Origin: Vreelandella maris | GTDB lineage: Bacteria; Pseudomonadota; Gammaproteobacteria; Pseudomonadales; Halomonadaceae | Assembly: GCF_013371085.1 (NCBI RefSeq) | Contig: NZ_JABWCV010000006.1 | Span: 124,001 to 188,000 of the forward strand | Reading direction: 5' to 3' | DNA length: 64,000 nucleotides | In this document: piece by piece, positions 46,100 to 55,732 of the stretch | How the letters are laid out: each line of letters opens with the position of its first letter | How positions within the stretch are numbered: the stretch's first letter is position 1 | Translations under genes and position numbers: made by a program | Notes under the pieces: generated by a model | What the model was told of the DNA's origin: nothing | The model's database searches: none | Seen by the model: only the letters and a program-made list of their open reading frames with translations

Positions 46100-47104
46100 T
46101 TAGTAGGTCATGTCAGCTGATTTTGCCATTTCTCGTAACTGTCGAGCATCATCGCCACTTTGCTCTTCAGCTACTTTCCATACACCCTCTGCCCATAAGC
46201 GTTCATGAGCTTCTGATTCAGACTCACTAAAAGAAGTGATTTGCATACCATTATCAATCAGAAAATCAGCTTCTTCCTTCTGTACAGCATCGAAGTGAGC
46301 TACAGAATCAATTTCAATCTGCTTGCCAGCTTCAATCAGCGCATTCTGTGCATCACTATCTAAAGCATTCCAGCGATCAAGGTTCATATAAATCATCACA
46401 CCAACTTGACCGAACTCAGGATCTGTCATGTAGTCTATGATCTCATGCCATTGGAGATCACTAGCGCCAGTTAAGCCCCATGCAGCTCCGTCAATAACGC
46501 CTCTTTGTAATGCCGTGTAGATATCAGTAACAGGCATATTCACTACGGCTCCGCCAAGCTCTTCAATCATAGATTGATATGAAACTGTTCCACGAATACG
46601 TCGTCCTTCTAACCCTGGCTCACCAGTAATAGGCTCACGTAAATAGAAACGAAAACCTTTAGTTCCTGTGGAAGGAGCTGAAATTAGCTTTAAACCGAGT
46701 TCTTGATAATGTTCATCAATATAATCGATTAACCCCTCTTCGCGGCGCTTAATTGGATCAACATCTATCGCGTCAAGAGAGAGCCCAATGGCCGTTGTAC
46801 CTGAGTGATAAGCCGCATGAGTAAACAATAGATCAAAAGCCCCAGCTTGTACTGGTTGAAGTTGCTCAAATGCAGGAACGACGTCTGGCCCTTGCACATT
46901 GATTTGAACGCTGCCGTCAGAATACTCTTCTACCATTTCGATAAATTTAGGCCCAATCTCCCTATACCAGGCAAAATTAGAAGGGTAGCCAGCTAGCATA
47001 TTAAGCTGTTGAGCTTCCACTTCTGAAGAAAAACCAGTACCTGCTGTACCTGCCACAGCTAAGGCTATCGCGCAATGTTTAATACTTTTCTTTAGTAGCT
47101 TCAT
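46100..47104 (-). CDS. dctP: TRAP transporter substrate-binding protein (DctP)
   Basis: A 334-residue exported binding protein. The signal peptide has a hydrophobic core LALAVAGTAGTGF-like at residues 10-26. Family blocks are SDGSVQINVQGPDVVPAFEQLQPVQAGAFDLLF and the ligand arginine region GLEGRRIRGTVSYQSMIEELGGAVVNMPVTDIYTALQRGVIDG. AAGGAG precedes ATG 47104. Ligand unknown, expected to be a carboxylate that feeds the adjacent carboxylase/cupin pathway. Confidence 0.9.
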   Translation of the reverse strand: MKLLKKSIKHCAIALAVAGTAGTGFSSEVEAQQLNMLAGYPSNFAWYREIGPKFIEMVEEYSDGSVQINVQGPDVVPAFEQLQPVQAGAFDLLFTHAAYHSGTTAIGLSLDAIDVDPIKRREEGLIDYIDEHYQELGLKLISAPSTGTKGFRFYLREPITGEPGLEGRRIRGTVSYQSMIEELGGAVVNMPVTDIYTALQRGVIDGAAWGLTGASDLQWHEIIDYMTDPEFGQVGVMIYMNLDRWNALDSDAQNALIEAGKQIEIDSVAHFDAVQKEEADFLIDNGMQITSFSESESEAHERLWAEGVWKVAEEQSGDDARQLREMAKSADMTY

Positions 47105-47126
47105 TATAATGCTCCTTGTTTTTATG

Positions 47127-48485
47127 TTAGTGCTGCTTTTCAAGTAAACTGGCAACAAAGACAGTATTAAAATTCCCGGATTTAAATTGTTCGCTGTTAA
47201 TCAGTTTACTATGGAACTTAGCTGTTGTTTTAACACCTTCAACTTTCATTTCAGATAAAGCACGTGTCATTCTAATGATGGCTTCATTACGGTCTGCTCC
47301 CCAACAAATTAGCTTACCGATCATCGAGTCGTAATATGGTGGAATTGTATAGCCACTTTCTAAGTGACTATCCATACGAATACCAAAACCACCTGGTGGA
47401 CGATAATAGCTTATTGTGCCTGGGCATGGGGAAAATCCATTTTCTGGATCTTCTGCATTGAGACGGCACTCTATAGCATGACCAGAGAGCACTATGTCTT
47501 CCTGCTTGATGTTTAACACTTGGTTATCTGCTATCTTGATTTGTTCTTTTATTATATCAATGCCAGTAATCATTTCAGATACAGGGTGTTCAACCTGAAC
47601 ACGAGTGTTCATTTCGATAAAATAAAATTGCTTATCGATATTGTCATAAACATACTCAACCGTTCCGGCGCTTTTATACTTAACTTTTTTAGCCAGGCGT
47701 ACAGCCGATTGACACAAGTCATTTCGTTGGGAGGTACTTAATGCAGGAGAAGGGGCCTCTTCAACTAGCTTCTGATTACGTCGTTGAGCAGTGCAATCGC
47801 GCTCACCAAGATGAATACAACTGTCGCCGTCAGCAAGAAGTTGAACTTCTATGTGGCGAATGTCTGTAAGATATTTCTCAATATAGACAGATGAATCGCC
47901 AAAAGCGACTTCAGCCTCAGACATGATCTCATTCAGATCCTGCTCTAAGGTATCTCTAGACTCTACCACCCTCATACCTCTGCCGCCACCACCCGCGGAT
48001 GCTTTGATCAGAAGAGGGAAACCAATGCTTTCTGCTATTTCTAGAGCTTTTTTGAATTCAGTAACAGCACCATCTGAGCCAGGAATTGTAGGCACTGAAG
48101 CTGAGTCGGCTATTTTCCTAGCTTCAATTTTATCTCCCATCTTGCTTATTATGTCAGCAGAAGGGCCGATAAAAATTATGCCATTATCTTCACACTTCTT
48201 TGCAAAGTCTGCTTTTTCTGAAAGAAACCCATAACCTGGATGAATAGCATCTACACCAAACGCCAAAGCTGCGCTAATGATGGCTTCTTGATTTTGGTAG
48301 CTCGCCTGAGCAGGAGCAGGTCCAATACAAACAGCTGAATCAGCCAACTTAACTGGTAATGTATCTTTGTCAGCTTCAGAGTAGATAGCTACGCTTTTTA
48401 CCCCCAGCTCTTGACAAGCTCGAATAATCCGAAGCGATATTTCGCCTCGGTTAGCAATCATTACGCTTTTAATTTTATTTAACAT
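47127..48485 (-). CDS. Biotin carboxylase subunit (AccC-like)
   Basis: A 452-residue ATP-grasp biotin carboxylase. It has MIANRGEISLRIIRACQELG at the N terminus, the Gly-rich ATP lid KASAGGGGRGMRVV, the biotin-site block FIEMNTRVQVEHPVSEMITGIDII and RLNAEDPENGFSPCPG. It carboxylates the biotin of the adjacent BCCP-like protein. It is AccC-like but encoded with a pyruvate-carboxyltransferase-type subunit, so it is not the housekeeping acetyl-CoA carboxylase. ATG 48485 follows GGGAG. Confidence 0.9.
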   Translation of the reverse strand: MLNKIKSVMIANRGEISLRIIRACQELGVKSVAIYSEADKDTLPVKLADSAVCIGPAPAQASYQNQEAIISAALAFGVDAIHPGYGFLSEKADFAKKCEDNGIIFIGPSADIISKMGDKIEARKIADSASVPTIPGSDGAVTEFKKALEIAESIGFPLLIKASAGGGGRGMRVVESRDTLEQDLNEIMSEAEVAFGDSSVYIEKYLTDIRHIEVQLLADGDSCIHLGERDCTAQRRNQKLVEEAPSPALSTSQRNDLCQSAVRLAKKVKYKSAGTVEYVYDNIDKQFYFIEMNTRVQVEHPVSEMITGIDIIKEQIKIADNQVLNIKQEDIVLSGHAIECRLNAEDPENGFSPCPGTISYYRPPGGFGIRMDSHLESGYTIPPYYDSMIGKLICWGADRNEAIIRMTRALSEMKVEGVKTTAKFHSKLINSEQFKSGNFNTVFVASLLEKQH

Positions 48486-48513
48486 GAAAACTCCCATTTG
48501 AGCGAGAAGAAAC

Positions 48514-49035
48514 TCATTCTTTCTCAATAAGCATAATGGGTTGCCCATACTCTACGGGCTGTTGGTCTTCCACATAGATTTCTTTTACACGACCATTAAC
48601 TTTAGCTTCGAGATTATTCATCAACTTCATAACTTCTATGATACACACAACAGATTTTGGTTCTACTTGCTGACCAATTTCAACAAATGCAGGCGCACCG
48701 GGCTTTGGCGACATGTAAAAAGTACCAACCATCGGAGCAGTAATTAAATGTTCATTTTCAGCCACAGATACGTCAGCTGTCGGTGATGATTTACTTGCAG
48801 TTGGGGCAATAGTAGGTTTGTTTAATTCGGGTTGTTCTTGTTTACTGGGAGCAGGTGCAGTAGTTACAGGTGTCCCCGCAGCATCAGAAGATACTGAACG
48901 TTGCGTACTTTCATTACGACTAATAAAAAGCTCAAGTCCGTTATAAGATAAAGATAACTCACGTATATCGCTACTTTCCTTTACCCATTTAGTGAGTTGT
49001 TTTAAGTCATTTAAGCTAATATCAAAATCTTTCAT
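48514..49035 (-). CDS. Biotin carboxyl carrier protein (AccB-like)
   Basis: A 173-residue carrier. The N-terminal AccB-type region (LKQLTKWVKESSDIRELSLSYNGLELFISR) is followed by an Ala/Pro/Thr/Ser linker (about 50-92) and a biotinyl domain with EVMKLMN, whose biotinylated lysine is residue 137. The protein sits between the biotin carboxylase gene (28 bases) and the carboxyltransferase gene (26 bases), forming a three-subunit enzyme. The linker is shorter and less proline-rich than usual AccB. Confidence 0.9.
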   Translation of the reverse strand: MKDFDISLNDLKQLTKWVKESSDIRELSLSYNGLELFISRNESTQRSVSSDAAGTPVTTAPAPSKQEQPELNKPTIAPTASKSSPTADVSVAENEHLITAPMVGTFYMSPKPGAPAFVEIGQQVEPKSVVCIIEVMKLMNNLEAKVNGRVKEIYVEDQQPVEYGQPIMLIEKE

Positions 49036-49061
49036 TTTTAATTCTCCTATGTTTATTAAAA

Positions 49062-50579
49062 CTATCTTGAAATCGAGATATTTAGGTTTTCAGTTGATAG
49101 CTTAACTTGCTTTTCATCGCCACTAGCAAGCTCTTTAATAAAAGAGACTAGCCCCCCGCTGAAGTCATCACCAGATTCACCATTGGCAATAGCCTCTTTC
49201 ATCCCATCAACTTGATTGCCTGCAAACATGGCACGTAACAAAAGCTCGTCTTTTGTAGCATTTGGGTGCTGTTGAGCTAGGTCTTTCATCATAGGTTTTG
49301 GGGCTGTAGGTTTCTCATTAATTTCTGAGGAACCATTTTCAAGTATTTTTTTATAGACTTCTGAATCAACAGGACCTAATAGGCGGCCATAATAGCCCAG
49401 AACATACTTTTTAATTTCATTCGGTACTGTTCCGTAGCGTTCACCAGAAATAACGTTCATTACCGCTTGAGTTCCAACAAACTGAGCAAAAGGAGTAATC
49501 ATAATAGGCCATGCCAGCTCTTTTCTAACTAGGGCAATTTCCTCTAGGAGCTCTTCATACCGATTACCCAGCCCAGCCGTCTCTAGTTGAGCATGAAAAT
49601 TGGATAACATTCCTCCTGGCAACTGATGCTTATAATGTAATGGGTTATATTCAGCAGGCTTACCTTCTGGTTTTCCTTCTACTTCACAAATGTTTTTAAA
49701 ATAGCTGCTAACTTCTTCAATTTTTTCATCATTAACATTTACTACGTACCCAAGTTCTCGTAATGACTTTACGATGGTTTGGGTTGCTGGCTGTCCAGCA
49801 CCATTGGCTAAAGGCGCAATAGAAGTATGTAAAAGATCGCAGCCTAACTCGACAGCTTCTAAATATACTAATGGGCATAATGCAGTCAAGCAATGGCTAT
49901 GAAGTTCAAGAGGACGATCGCCAATTACTTTTTTTATAGCAGGAACTAAAGTGCGAATACGTTCTGGGGTAAGCAAGCCTCCAGCATCTTTAAGCATAAT
50001 TGCATCTACATCAGCTTGCTCAATCAGTTCAACTGCAGTTTTTACGAAAAGCTCATCTGTATGTACAGGACTTTCACAGAAAGAAAGAGCGCCAAAAGTA
50101 TAGGCACCTAATGCTTTGGCGCGCTTTAAGCAACCAACTATATTGGAAACATCATTTAATCCATCAAATGCGCCAATAACTCGGAAGCCATTGTTATATA
50201 GTTGATCGACCCACCCATCAATTACATCATCAGGGAGAAAGTCGAATGAAGCGATATTTTTTGAACGAATTAATGCACGAAACTTAGTTTCGGGGGCTGC
50301 TTTATGTAATTCTCTTACACGTTCCCATGGATCTTCCTTGAGATAACGCACAGATACATCAAACTGGATAGGTGCCATCATATCAATGTGATGGAAACCA
50401 GCACTGTTCATTGTATCTGCAATGCCCATCATATGTTCAGTACGCATTCGCGTCGCCCATAGGCTCTGGTGTGCATCACGAAAAGTGGTATCGATAATTT
50501 TAATTTCGCGTTGACTATTCTTTGGTCGCCCCCCTTCGCCAAAAATTGAAGCAATGCTCTTATTTTCTTTATTAGACAT
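49062..50579 (-). CDS. Biotin-dependent carboxyltransferase, pyruvate carboxylase/OadA-like, without biotin domain
   Basis: A 505-residue HMGL-like TIM-barrel carboxyltransferase. The conserved metal/active-site start is IDTTFRDAHQSLWATRMR (near residue 29), carbamyl-lysine block MLKDAGGLLTP and the H-x-H ligands ELHSHCLTAL. Pyruvate carboxylase and OadA read HTHDT at this last block, so the Asp-Thr is replaced by Cys-Leu, and SGMTSQPS becomes NGAGQPAT. The substrate may therefore not be pyruvate or oxaloacetate. It ends without a fused biotin domain; the separate AccB-like gene supplies it. First gene of the minus-strand operon. Confidence 0.85.
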   Translation of the reverse strand: MSNKENKSIASIFGEGGRPKNSQREIKIIDTTFRDAHQSLWATRMRTEHMMGIADTMNSAGFHHIDMMAPIQFDVSVRYLKEDPWERVRELHKAAPETKFRALIRSKNIASFDFLPDDVIDGWVDQLYNNGFRVIGAFDGLNDVSNIVGCLKRAKALGAYTFGALSFCESPVHTDELFVKTAVELIEQADVDAIMLKDAGGLLTPERIRTLVPAIKKVIGDRPLELHSHCLTALCPLVYLEAVELGCDLLHTSIAPLANGAGQPATQTIVKSLRELGYVVNVNDEKIEEVSSYFKNICEVEGKPEGKPAEYNPLHYKHQLPGGMLSNFHAQLETAGLGNRYEELLEEIALVRKELAWPIMITPFAQFVGTQAVMNVISGERYGTVPNEIKKYVLGYYGRLLGPVDSEVYKKILENGSSEINEKPTAPKPMMKDLAQQHPNATKDELLLRAMFAGNQVDGMKEAIANGESGDDFSGGLVSFIKELASGDEKQVKLSTENLNISISR

Positions 50580-50683
50580 TAGTGTAACTCCTTACAGTAT
50601 ATAAAAGCTTTTGTAGGCCCTAACAAAGCCCTTTAGTGCCTACGAGAATGTGTTTAGAGGCGTAGTTCGTCAAGAGAATTACA

Positions 50684-50698
50684 GTTCGTATTGCGAAC
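50684..50698. promoter_or_regulatory. PcaR-type operator upstream of the carboxylase operon
   Basis: GTTCG-TATTG-CGAAC, a perfect inverted repeat, lies 105 bases before the carboxyltransferase start; a further AGTTCGT half-site occurs at 50664-50670. Same core as 42066-42080. The spacer 50580-50926 is otherwise AT-rich promoter DNA shared by two divergent operons. Confidence 0.72.
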
Positions 50699-50881
50699 TA
50701 TTTTTTAAAGTATTGTTTTAAAAGAATTTTTATCAACAAACTTGATACCAAAGTATAATAAAAAACATCGGTATTGGTTCTTTAAGAACATTGATTAGAT
50801 TACTAAGCCTCAATTTACCGCAGTTATGGATTGACGGGTGCGCATTCTTTCCATACTTTATTGTTCGTATATTGAATCAAT

Positions 50882-50896
50882 ATTCGCATTGCGAAC
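50882..50896. promoter_or_regulatory. PcaR-type operator upstream of pcaI
   Basis: ATTCG-CATTG-CGAAC lies 30 bases before the pcaI start, with another half-site GTTCGTAT at 50863-50870. This placement, near the promoter core, is as described for PcaR at pcaIJ in Pseudomonas. Confidence 0.7.
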
Positions 50897-50926
50897 AGCA
50901 CTATAAATTTTGTTGAGGCACCCATC

Positions 50927-51757
50927 ATGTCCGAGTTTCTCAGCTTGCATGACGCGGTAGCGCGCTACGTCCAAGACGGCGCCACCGTGGCCATGGAAGG
51001 CTTTACCCACCTGATACCGTTTGCCGCCGGTCACGAAGTGATCCGGCAAAAAAAGCGTGATCTGACGCTGATCCGCATGACCCCCGATATCATCTACGAT
51101 CAAATGATTGGCGCAGGCTGCGCTAAAAAGGTGATCTTCTCCTGGGGTGGCAACCCCGGTGTGGGATCGCTACACCGTCTGCGTGATGCGGTTGAGAAAG
51201 GCTGGCCGTGCAAGATCGAGATTCTTGAACACAGCCATGCCGCCATGGCCTGCGCCTTTGAAGCCGGTGCGGCAGGTTTACCGCTCGCCGTTTTTCGCGG
51301 CTACATCGGCAGCGAGCTGCCCAGCGTCAACGACCAAATCAAATTCATCGAGTGCCCGTTTACCGGTGAGCGCTTGGCGGCCGTGCCGTCAGTGCGCCCG
51401 GATGTCTCGATCATCCACGCACAGCGGGCGGATCGTCAGGGCAATGTGCTGGTGGAAGGTATCGTCGGCGTTCAGAAAGAGGCCGTGCTTGCGGCCAAGC
51501 ACAGTATTGTCACGGTGGAAGAGATCGTCGATGACTTGGGGGCTACTCCCAATGCCTGTGTGATTCCAAGCTGGGCGATCAGCGCCATTGCGGTAGCCGA
51601 GAAAGGTGCGCTGCCCTCGTACACCCACGGCTATTACGGTCGCAGCAACCGCTTCTATAAAGAGTGGGATGCCATCGCTCGCGATCGCGACACCTTCACC
51701 CAGTGGCTCGACAACAACGTTTTTAATGCCGCCGATAACGTGGGAGGCCAAGCCTAA
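50927..51757 (+). CDS. pcaI: 3-oxoadipate CoA-transferase subunit A
   Basis: A 276-residue CoA-transferase alpha subunit. MEGFTHLIPFAAGHEVIRQ and WGGNPGVGSLHRLRDAVE are the family blocks. With PcaJ it moves CoA from succinyl-CoA to 3-oxoadipate in the beta-ketoadipate pathway. Its stop shares one base with the pcaJ start (TAATG). GC content is back to the genome norm from this gene on, in sharp contrast to the operon on its left. Confidence 0.92.
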   Translation: MSEFLSLHDAVARYVQDGATVAMEGFTHLIPFAAGHEVIRQKKRDLTLIRMTPDIIYDQMIGAGCAKKVIFSWGGNPGVGSLHRLRDAVEKGWPCKIEILEHSHAAMACAFEAGAAGLPLAVFRGYIGSELPSVNDQIKFIECPFTGERLAAVPSVRPDVSIIHAQRADRQGNVLVEGIVGVQKEAVLAAKHSIVTVEEIVDDLGATPNACVIPSWAISAIAVAEKGALPSYTHGYYGRSNRFYKEWDAIARDRDTFTQWLDNNVFNAADNVGGQA

Positions 51758-52530
51758 TGAGTCTGGAATACACCTCTTCTGAAATGATGTCGGTGACCGC
51801 CGCGCGGGCGCTGGAAAATGGCATGACCTGCTTTGTGGGTATCGGGCTGCCCTCGGAAGCCGCCAACCTGGCACGGCTGACGCACGCCCCCGATGTAGTG
51901 CTGATTTACGAGTCCGGCACGCTGCAGACCAAGCCCGATATTCTGCCGTTATCTATTGGGGATGGTGAGCTGTGCGAATCGGCGCTCACCACCGTGGCGG
52001 TGCCGGAGATGTTCCGCTACTGGCTCCAGGGCGGCAAAGTCGACGTGGGCTTTTTAGGTACCGCGCAAATCGACCGCTTTGCTAACCTTAACACCACGCT
52101 TATCGGCGATTACAAAGCGCCCAAGGTTCGCCTGCCGGGTGGCGGCGGTGCGCCGGAAATCGCCACCAACGCCGGTGAAGTGTTTATCACTTTGAAGCAC
52201 TCCAAGCGTGCCTTTGTGAAAGATGTCGACTTCGTCACCACCCTTGGCTTTGGCCGCGACGGGAAAGGGCGCGACAACGTGCCCAATATCGGCAAGGGCC
52301 CCACCCGCGTGATTACCGACCTGTGCGTGATGAAGCCCGACCCGGGCAGCAAAGAGCTGGTCGTGGTGTCACTGCACCCCGGTGTGAGTCGCGAGGAAGT
52401 GATTGAGGCTACCGGCTGGGAAGTGCGCTTTGCCGAGCAGCTTGAAAGCACACCTGAACCCAGTGCGAATGAGCTTGAAATTCTTCGTGAGCTCAAAGCG
52501 CGCACCGAGCGGGCCCACGCGGACGCATAA
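51757..52530 (+). CDS. pcaJ: 3-oxoadipate CoA-transferase subunit B
   Basis: A 257-residue CoA-transferase beta subunit. The catalytic glutamate is in [12 protein letters not shown] (near residue 51), followed by [19 protein letters not shown] and the C-terminal [13 protein letters not shown]. It works with PcaI, overlapping by one base. It lies 11 bases before pcaF. Confidence 0.92.
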   Translation: MSLEYTSSEMMSVTAARALENGMTCFVGIGLPSEAANLARLTHAPDVVLIYESGTLQTKPDILPLSIGDGELCESALTTVAVPEMFRYWLQGGKVDVGFLGTAQIDRFANLNTTLIGDYKAPKVRLPGGGGAPEIATNAGEVFITLKHSKRAFVKDVDFVTTLGFGRDGKGRDNVPNIGKGPTRVITDLCVMKPDPGSKELVVVSLHPGVSREEVIEATGWEVRFAEQLESTPEPSANELEILRELKARTERAHADA

Positions 52531-52541
52531 AGGATCTATTT

Positions 52542-53759
52542 ATGAGCGATGTTGTTATGCAAGACGTCTTTCTATGTCATCCCCGTCGCACCGCCGTGGG
52601 ACGTTTTGGTGGCACTCTGGCCAGCGTACGCCCGGATGATTTCGCCGCGACGATTTTTAAAGCCGTACTGGCGGAAGCGCCGGATCTCGACCCTGCTGCC
52701 ATTGAAGAAGTCTTTATGGGCTGCGCCAACCAGGCCGGTGAAGATAACCGCAATGTGGCGCGTATGTCGTCGCTGCTGGCGGGCATTCCTACCTCAGTGC
52801 CCGGCACGACCATGAACCGCCTTTGCGGCTCGGGTATGGACGCGGTGGGTACCGCGTTTCGCGCCATTAAAGCCGGTGAAATGGAGCTGGCGTTGGCAGG
52901 TGGTGTGGAGTCCATGTCTCGCGCGCCCTATGTAATGGGCAAGGCCGATAGCGCTTTCGCCCGCAGTCAAAAGCTTGAAGACACCACCATTGGCTGGCGC
53001 TTGGTCAACCCGCTGATGAAGAAAGCTTTTGGCATCGACTCCATGCCGGAAACGGCGGAAAACGTCGCCGAGCAGTTCAATATCTCCCGGGAAGATCAGG
53101 ACGCTTTTGCCCTGCGCTCCCAGCAAAAAGCCGCTGCCGCTCAAAAAGCGGGGCGTTTTGCCCAAGAGATCACGGCCATCGAGATCCCGCGCCGTAAGCA
53201 AGAGCCGCTGATTTTTGACCAGGACGAGCACCTGCGTGAAACCACGCTGGAGAAGCTCGCGGGCCTACTCACGCCTTTCCGTGAGGGCGGCAGTGTAACC
53301 GCAGGCAATGCTTCTGGTGTCAACGACGGCGCAGCCGCCATGCTGGTGGCCAGTGAATCAGCCGTCAAACAGCACGGCCTGAAGCCGATGGCGAAAATCA
53401 TCGGCATGGCCACGGCTGGCGTTGAGCCGCGCATCATGGGCTATGGGCCGGTACCGGCAGTGCAGAAACTACTCAAGCGCACTGGTATCGCCATGGATGA
53501 TATCGATGTATTTGAGTTTAACGAAGCGTTCGCCGCCCAGGCGTTAGCGTGTATGCGCGACCTCGGCCTGGCCGATGACGACCCGCGCGTCAACCCGAAC
53601 GGCGGTGCAATTGCCCTGGGGCATCCGCTGGGCATGTCCGGTGCCCGCCTGTTGCTGACCGCCGCCCATGAGTTGCAGAACAGCGGTAAGCGCTACGCAC
53701 TGTGTACCATGTGCGTTGGCGTAGGGCAGGGTATCGCCACGCTGATCGAACGGGTTTAA
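52542..53759 (+). CDS. pcaF: 3-oxoadipyl-CoA thiolase
   Basis: A 405-residue thiolase with the nucleophilic cysteine in [12 protein letters not shown] (near residue 89), the substrate loop [19 protein letters not shown] and the second active-site cysteine in [11 protein letters not shown]. It cleaves 3-oxoadipyl-CoA to succinyl-CoA and acetyl-CoA, the last pathway step. Assignment as PcaF rather than a generic acetyl-CoA acetyltransferase comes from its place between pcaJ and pcaDC. Confidence 0.93.
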   Translation: MSDVVMQDVFLCHPRRTAVGRFGGTLASVRPDDFAATIFKAVLAEAPDLDPAAIEEVFMGCANQAGEDNRNVARMSSLLAGIPTSVPGTTMNRLCGSGMDAVGTAFRAIKAGEMELALAGGVESMSRAPYVMGKADSAFARSQKLEDTTIGWRLVNPLMKKAFGIDSMPETAENVAEQFNISREDQDAFALRSQQKAAAAQKAGRFAQEITAIEIPRRKQEPLIFDQDEHLRETTLEKLAGLLTPFREGGSVTAGNASGVNDGAAAMLVASESAVKQHGLKPMAKIIGMATAGVEPRIMGYGPVPAVQKLLKRTGIAMDDIDVFEFNEAFAAQALACMRDLGLADDDPRVNPNGGAIALGHPLGMSGARLLLTAAHELQNSGKRYALCTMCVGVGQGIATLIERV

Positions 53760-53770
53760 CGGAGGCAGAC

Positions 53771-54952
53771 ATGGCTTTTCATACCATCAACGGTCGCAGT
53801 GTGGCTTACCGCCTGCTCGGTGCAGAGGTGAATCCACTTATCATTCTGGCGCACCCTTTGGGCATGAGCCAAGCGGTATGGGATGACGTGATTCCCGCGC
53901 TGCTGCCCCGCTACCGGGTGCTGACCTGGGATCTTCCCGGCCACGGTGCCAGCCAGGCGGTCAGCGGAGAGCAGATCACGCCCGCTGATTTAGCCGCTGA
54001 GGCTCTGGCATTGGCAGAACTGGCGGGCGCTGAGCGCTTTCACTTTGCCGGTACGTCCATTGGCGGTGTCGTCGGCCAGCAGTTGATTGCTGCACATAGC
54101 GACCGCCTGCTCTCCACTACGCTGACCAACACCGGCGCAGTGATCGGCAATCCGGATCTATGGAACACCCGCGCAGGCCGCGTGCGCCAGGAAGGCCTGG
54201 TGGCGATGTCTGAAGAGATTGTGCCACGCTGGTTTGCACCAAAAGCGTTTGAGGCCAGCCCCGCGCTGAAAGCAGGCTGGTGCGTGCAAATGGGCCGTGG
54301 CGATGATGAGTCCTACGCTCAGCTGTGCGAAATGCTTGGCCGCGATACATTCACTGGAAAGCTCTCAGGTAAGAGCACCCTTCATAAGGTCAGGGTACAG
54401 CTGTTTGGCGGCAGTGAAGATATGGCCACGCCGCCTGCAACGTTGGAAGCCCTCACTGCGGAGCTCGATGGCGCTCCGCTGGAGATTTTTGACGGTGTGG
54501 GCCATGTGCCTGCGGTAGAAGCCCCTACGCTGTTCGCGCAAAAGCTCCTTGCCGTGATGGCAACGGATCTGGGCGATGTGGCCAACCACGGCGTGGCGTA
54601 CGCCACTGGTCTTGAGACCCGCAAGCAGGTATTGGGAGAAGAGCATGTGGCGCGCTCGACCGCCAACGCCAATAGCCTGGATGCCCCCTTCCAGCAGATG
54701 ATTACCCGTCTGGCCTGGGGTGAACTGTGGAGCAACGACGACTTAACCCGTCGCGAGCGCAGCATGATCACCACTGGCATTCTCGCCGCGCTCGGGCGCG
54801 AAGAGCTAACGCTGCACTTGAAAACCGCCAAGCGTATTGGCCTGACGGAGGCCGAGCTGCGCCAAGTGCTGATGCACGTGGCGATTTACGGCGGCGTTCC
54901 AGCGGCCAATCACGCCTTTGCTCTTGCCAAAGAGCTGGGCTGGGGCGAGTAG
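53771..54952 (+). CDS. pcaL: Fused 3-oxoadipate enol-lactonase / 4-carboxymuconolactone decarboxylase
   Basis: A 393-residue two-domain protein. Residues 1-260 form an alpha/beta hydrolase (oxyanion LAHPLGMSQAVWDD, nucleophile FAGTSIGGVVGQQL, catalytic His GVGHVPAVEAP). Residues about 270-393 form a carboxymuconolactone decarboxylase domain (MITRLAWGELWSNDDLTRRERSMITTGIL). This PcaD-PcaC fusion, called PcaL in some bacteria, performs two consecutive steps to 3-oxoadipate. ATG 53771 has GGAGG upstream; the longer frame from 53702 overlaps pcaF and is rejected. Confidence 0.92.
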   Translation: MAFHTINGRSVAYRLLGAEVNPLIILAHPLGMSQAVWDDVIPALLPRYRVLTWDLPGHGASQAVSGEQITPADLAAEALALAELAGAERFHFAGTSIGGVVGQQLIAAHSDRLLSTTLTNTGAVIGNPDLWNTRAGRVRQEGLVAMSEEIVPRWFAPKAFEASPALKAGWCVQMGRGDDESYAQLCEMLGRDTFTGKLSGKSTLHKVRVQLFGGSEDMATPPATLEALTAELDGAPLEIFDGVGHVPAVEAPTLFAQKLLAVMATDLGDVANHGVAYATGLETRKQVLGEEHVARSTANANSLDAPFQQMITRLAWGELWSNDDLTRRERSMITTGILAALGREELTLHLKTAKRIGLTEAELRQVLMHVAIYGGVPAANHAFALAKELGWGE

Positions 54953-54985
54953 CGAATCAAAATAATTGATGAGAGGTAAAGGGCG

Positions 54986-55717
54986 ATGACCCACGACAAT
55001 AAACGCTTTGTGGCCCGTGACCGCAACTGGCATCCGCCTGCCTACGCGCCGGGTTATAAAACCTCGGTGGCGCGCTCGCCCCAGCAGGCGCTGGTGAGCA
55101 TGCAGCAACCGACTGTTTCAGAACTGACCGGCCCGGACTTCAGCCACCTGCGCATGGGGCCCCACGATAACGACCTGCTGCTTAACTTTCGCCAGGAACC
55201 GAGCCAGGGCGGGCTGCCCCAGGGCGAGCGGATTCTCATGTTCGGCCGAGTGGTCGATCAATTCGGCAAGCCAATACCGCATACCCTGGTGGAAATGTGG
55301 CAGGCCAATGCAGGCGGCCGTTATCGCCATAAAAACGATAAGTATCTGGCACCGTTAGATCCTAACTTTGGCGGTGTGGGGCGCTGCTTGACCGATGAGC
55401 AGGGGATGTACCGCTTCCGTACCATCAAGCCCGGCCCCTACCCCTGGCCCAACGATATGAACAGCTGGCGGCCCGCGCATATTCACGTCTCAGTCACTGG
55501 GCCTTCGATCTCCACCCGACTGATCACTCAGATGTACTTTGAGGGCGACCCGCTGATTCCTCTCTGTCCCATCGTGCACACGCTGAAAGACCCGCTCGCG
55601 GTTGAGACGATGATTGGTCGACTCGATATGGCCCACAGCAAGCCGATGGATTGCCTTGCCTATCGCTTTGATGTGGTGGTACGCGGTGAGCTGCAGACCT
55701 ACTTTGAAAACCAATAA
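54986..55717 (+). CDS. pcaH: Protocatechuate 3,4-dioxygenase beta subunit
   Basis: A 243-residue intradiol dioxygenase subunit with the iron ligands: tyrosines in [14 protein letters not shown] and [19 protein letters not shown], and the paired histidines of the latter block (near residues 160-162). It opens protocatechuate to 3-carboxy-cis,cis-muconate with O2. The iron is held by this beta subunit. Sixteen bases separate it from pcaG. AGAGG precedes the ATG. Confidence 0.95.
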   Translation: MTHDNKRFVARDRNWHPPAYAPGYKTSVARSPQQALVSMQQPTVSELTGPDFSHLRMGPHDNDLLLNFRQEPSQGGLPQGERILMFGRVVDQFGKPIPHTLVEMWQANAGGRYRHKNDKYLAPLDPNFGGVGRCLTDEQGMYRFRTIKPGPYPWPNDMNSWRPAHIHVSVTGPSISTRLITQMYFEGDPLIPLCPIVHTLKDPLAVETMIGRLDMAHSKPMDCLAYRFDVVVRGELQTYFENQ

Positions 55718-55732
55718 GGGTGGGGATATCTC

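Noticed and set aside
42155-49035. Housekeeping aroQ-accB-accC operon
   Set aside because: aroQ is on the opposite strand, a TRAP transporter and cupin intervene, and the partner is a pyruvate-type carboxyltransferase; this is not the standard biosynthetic operon.
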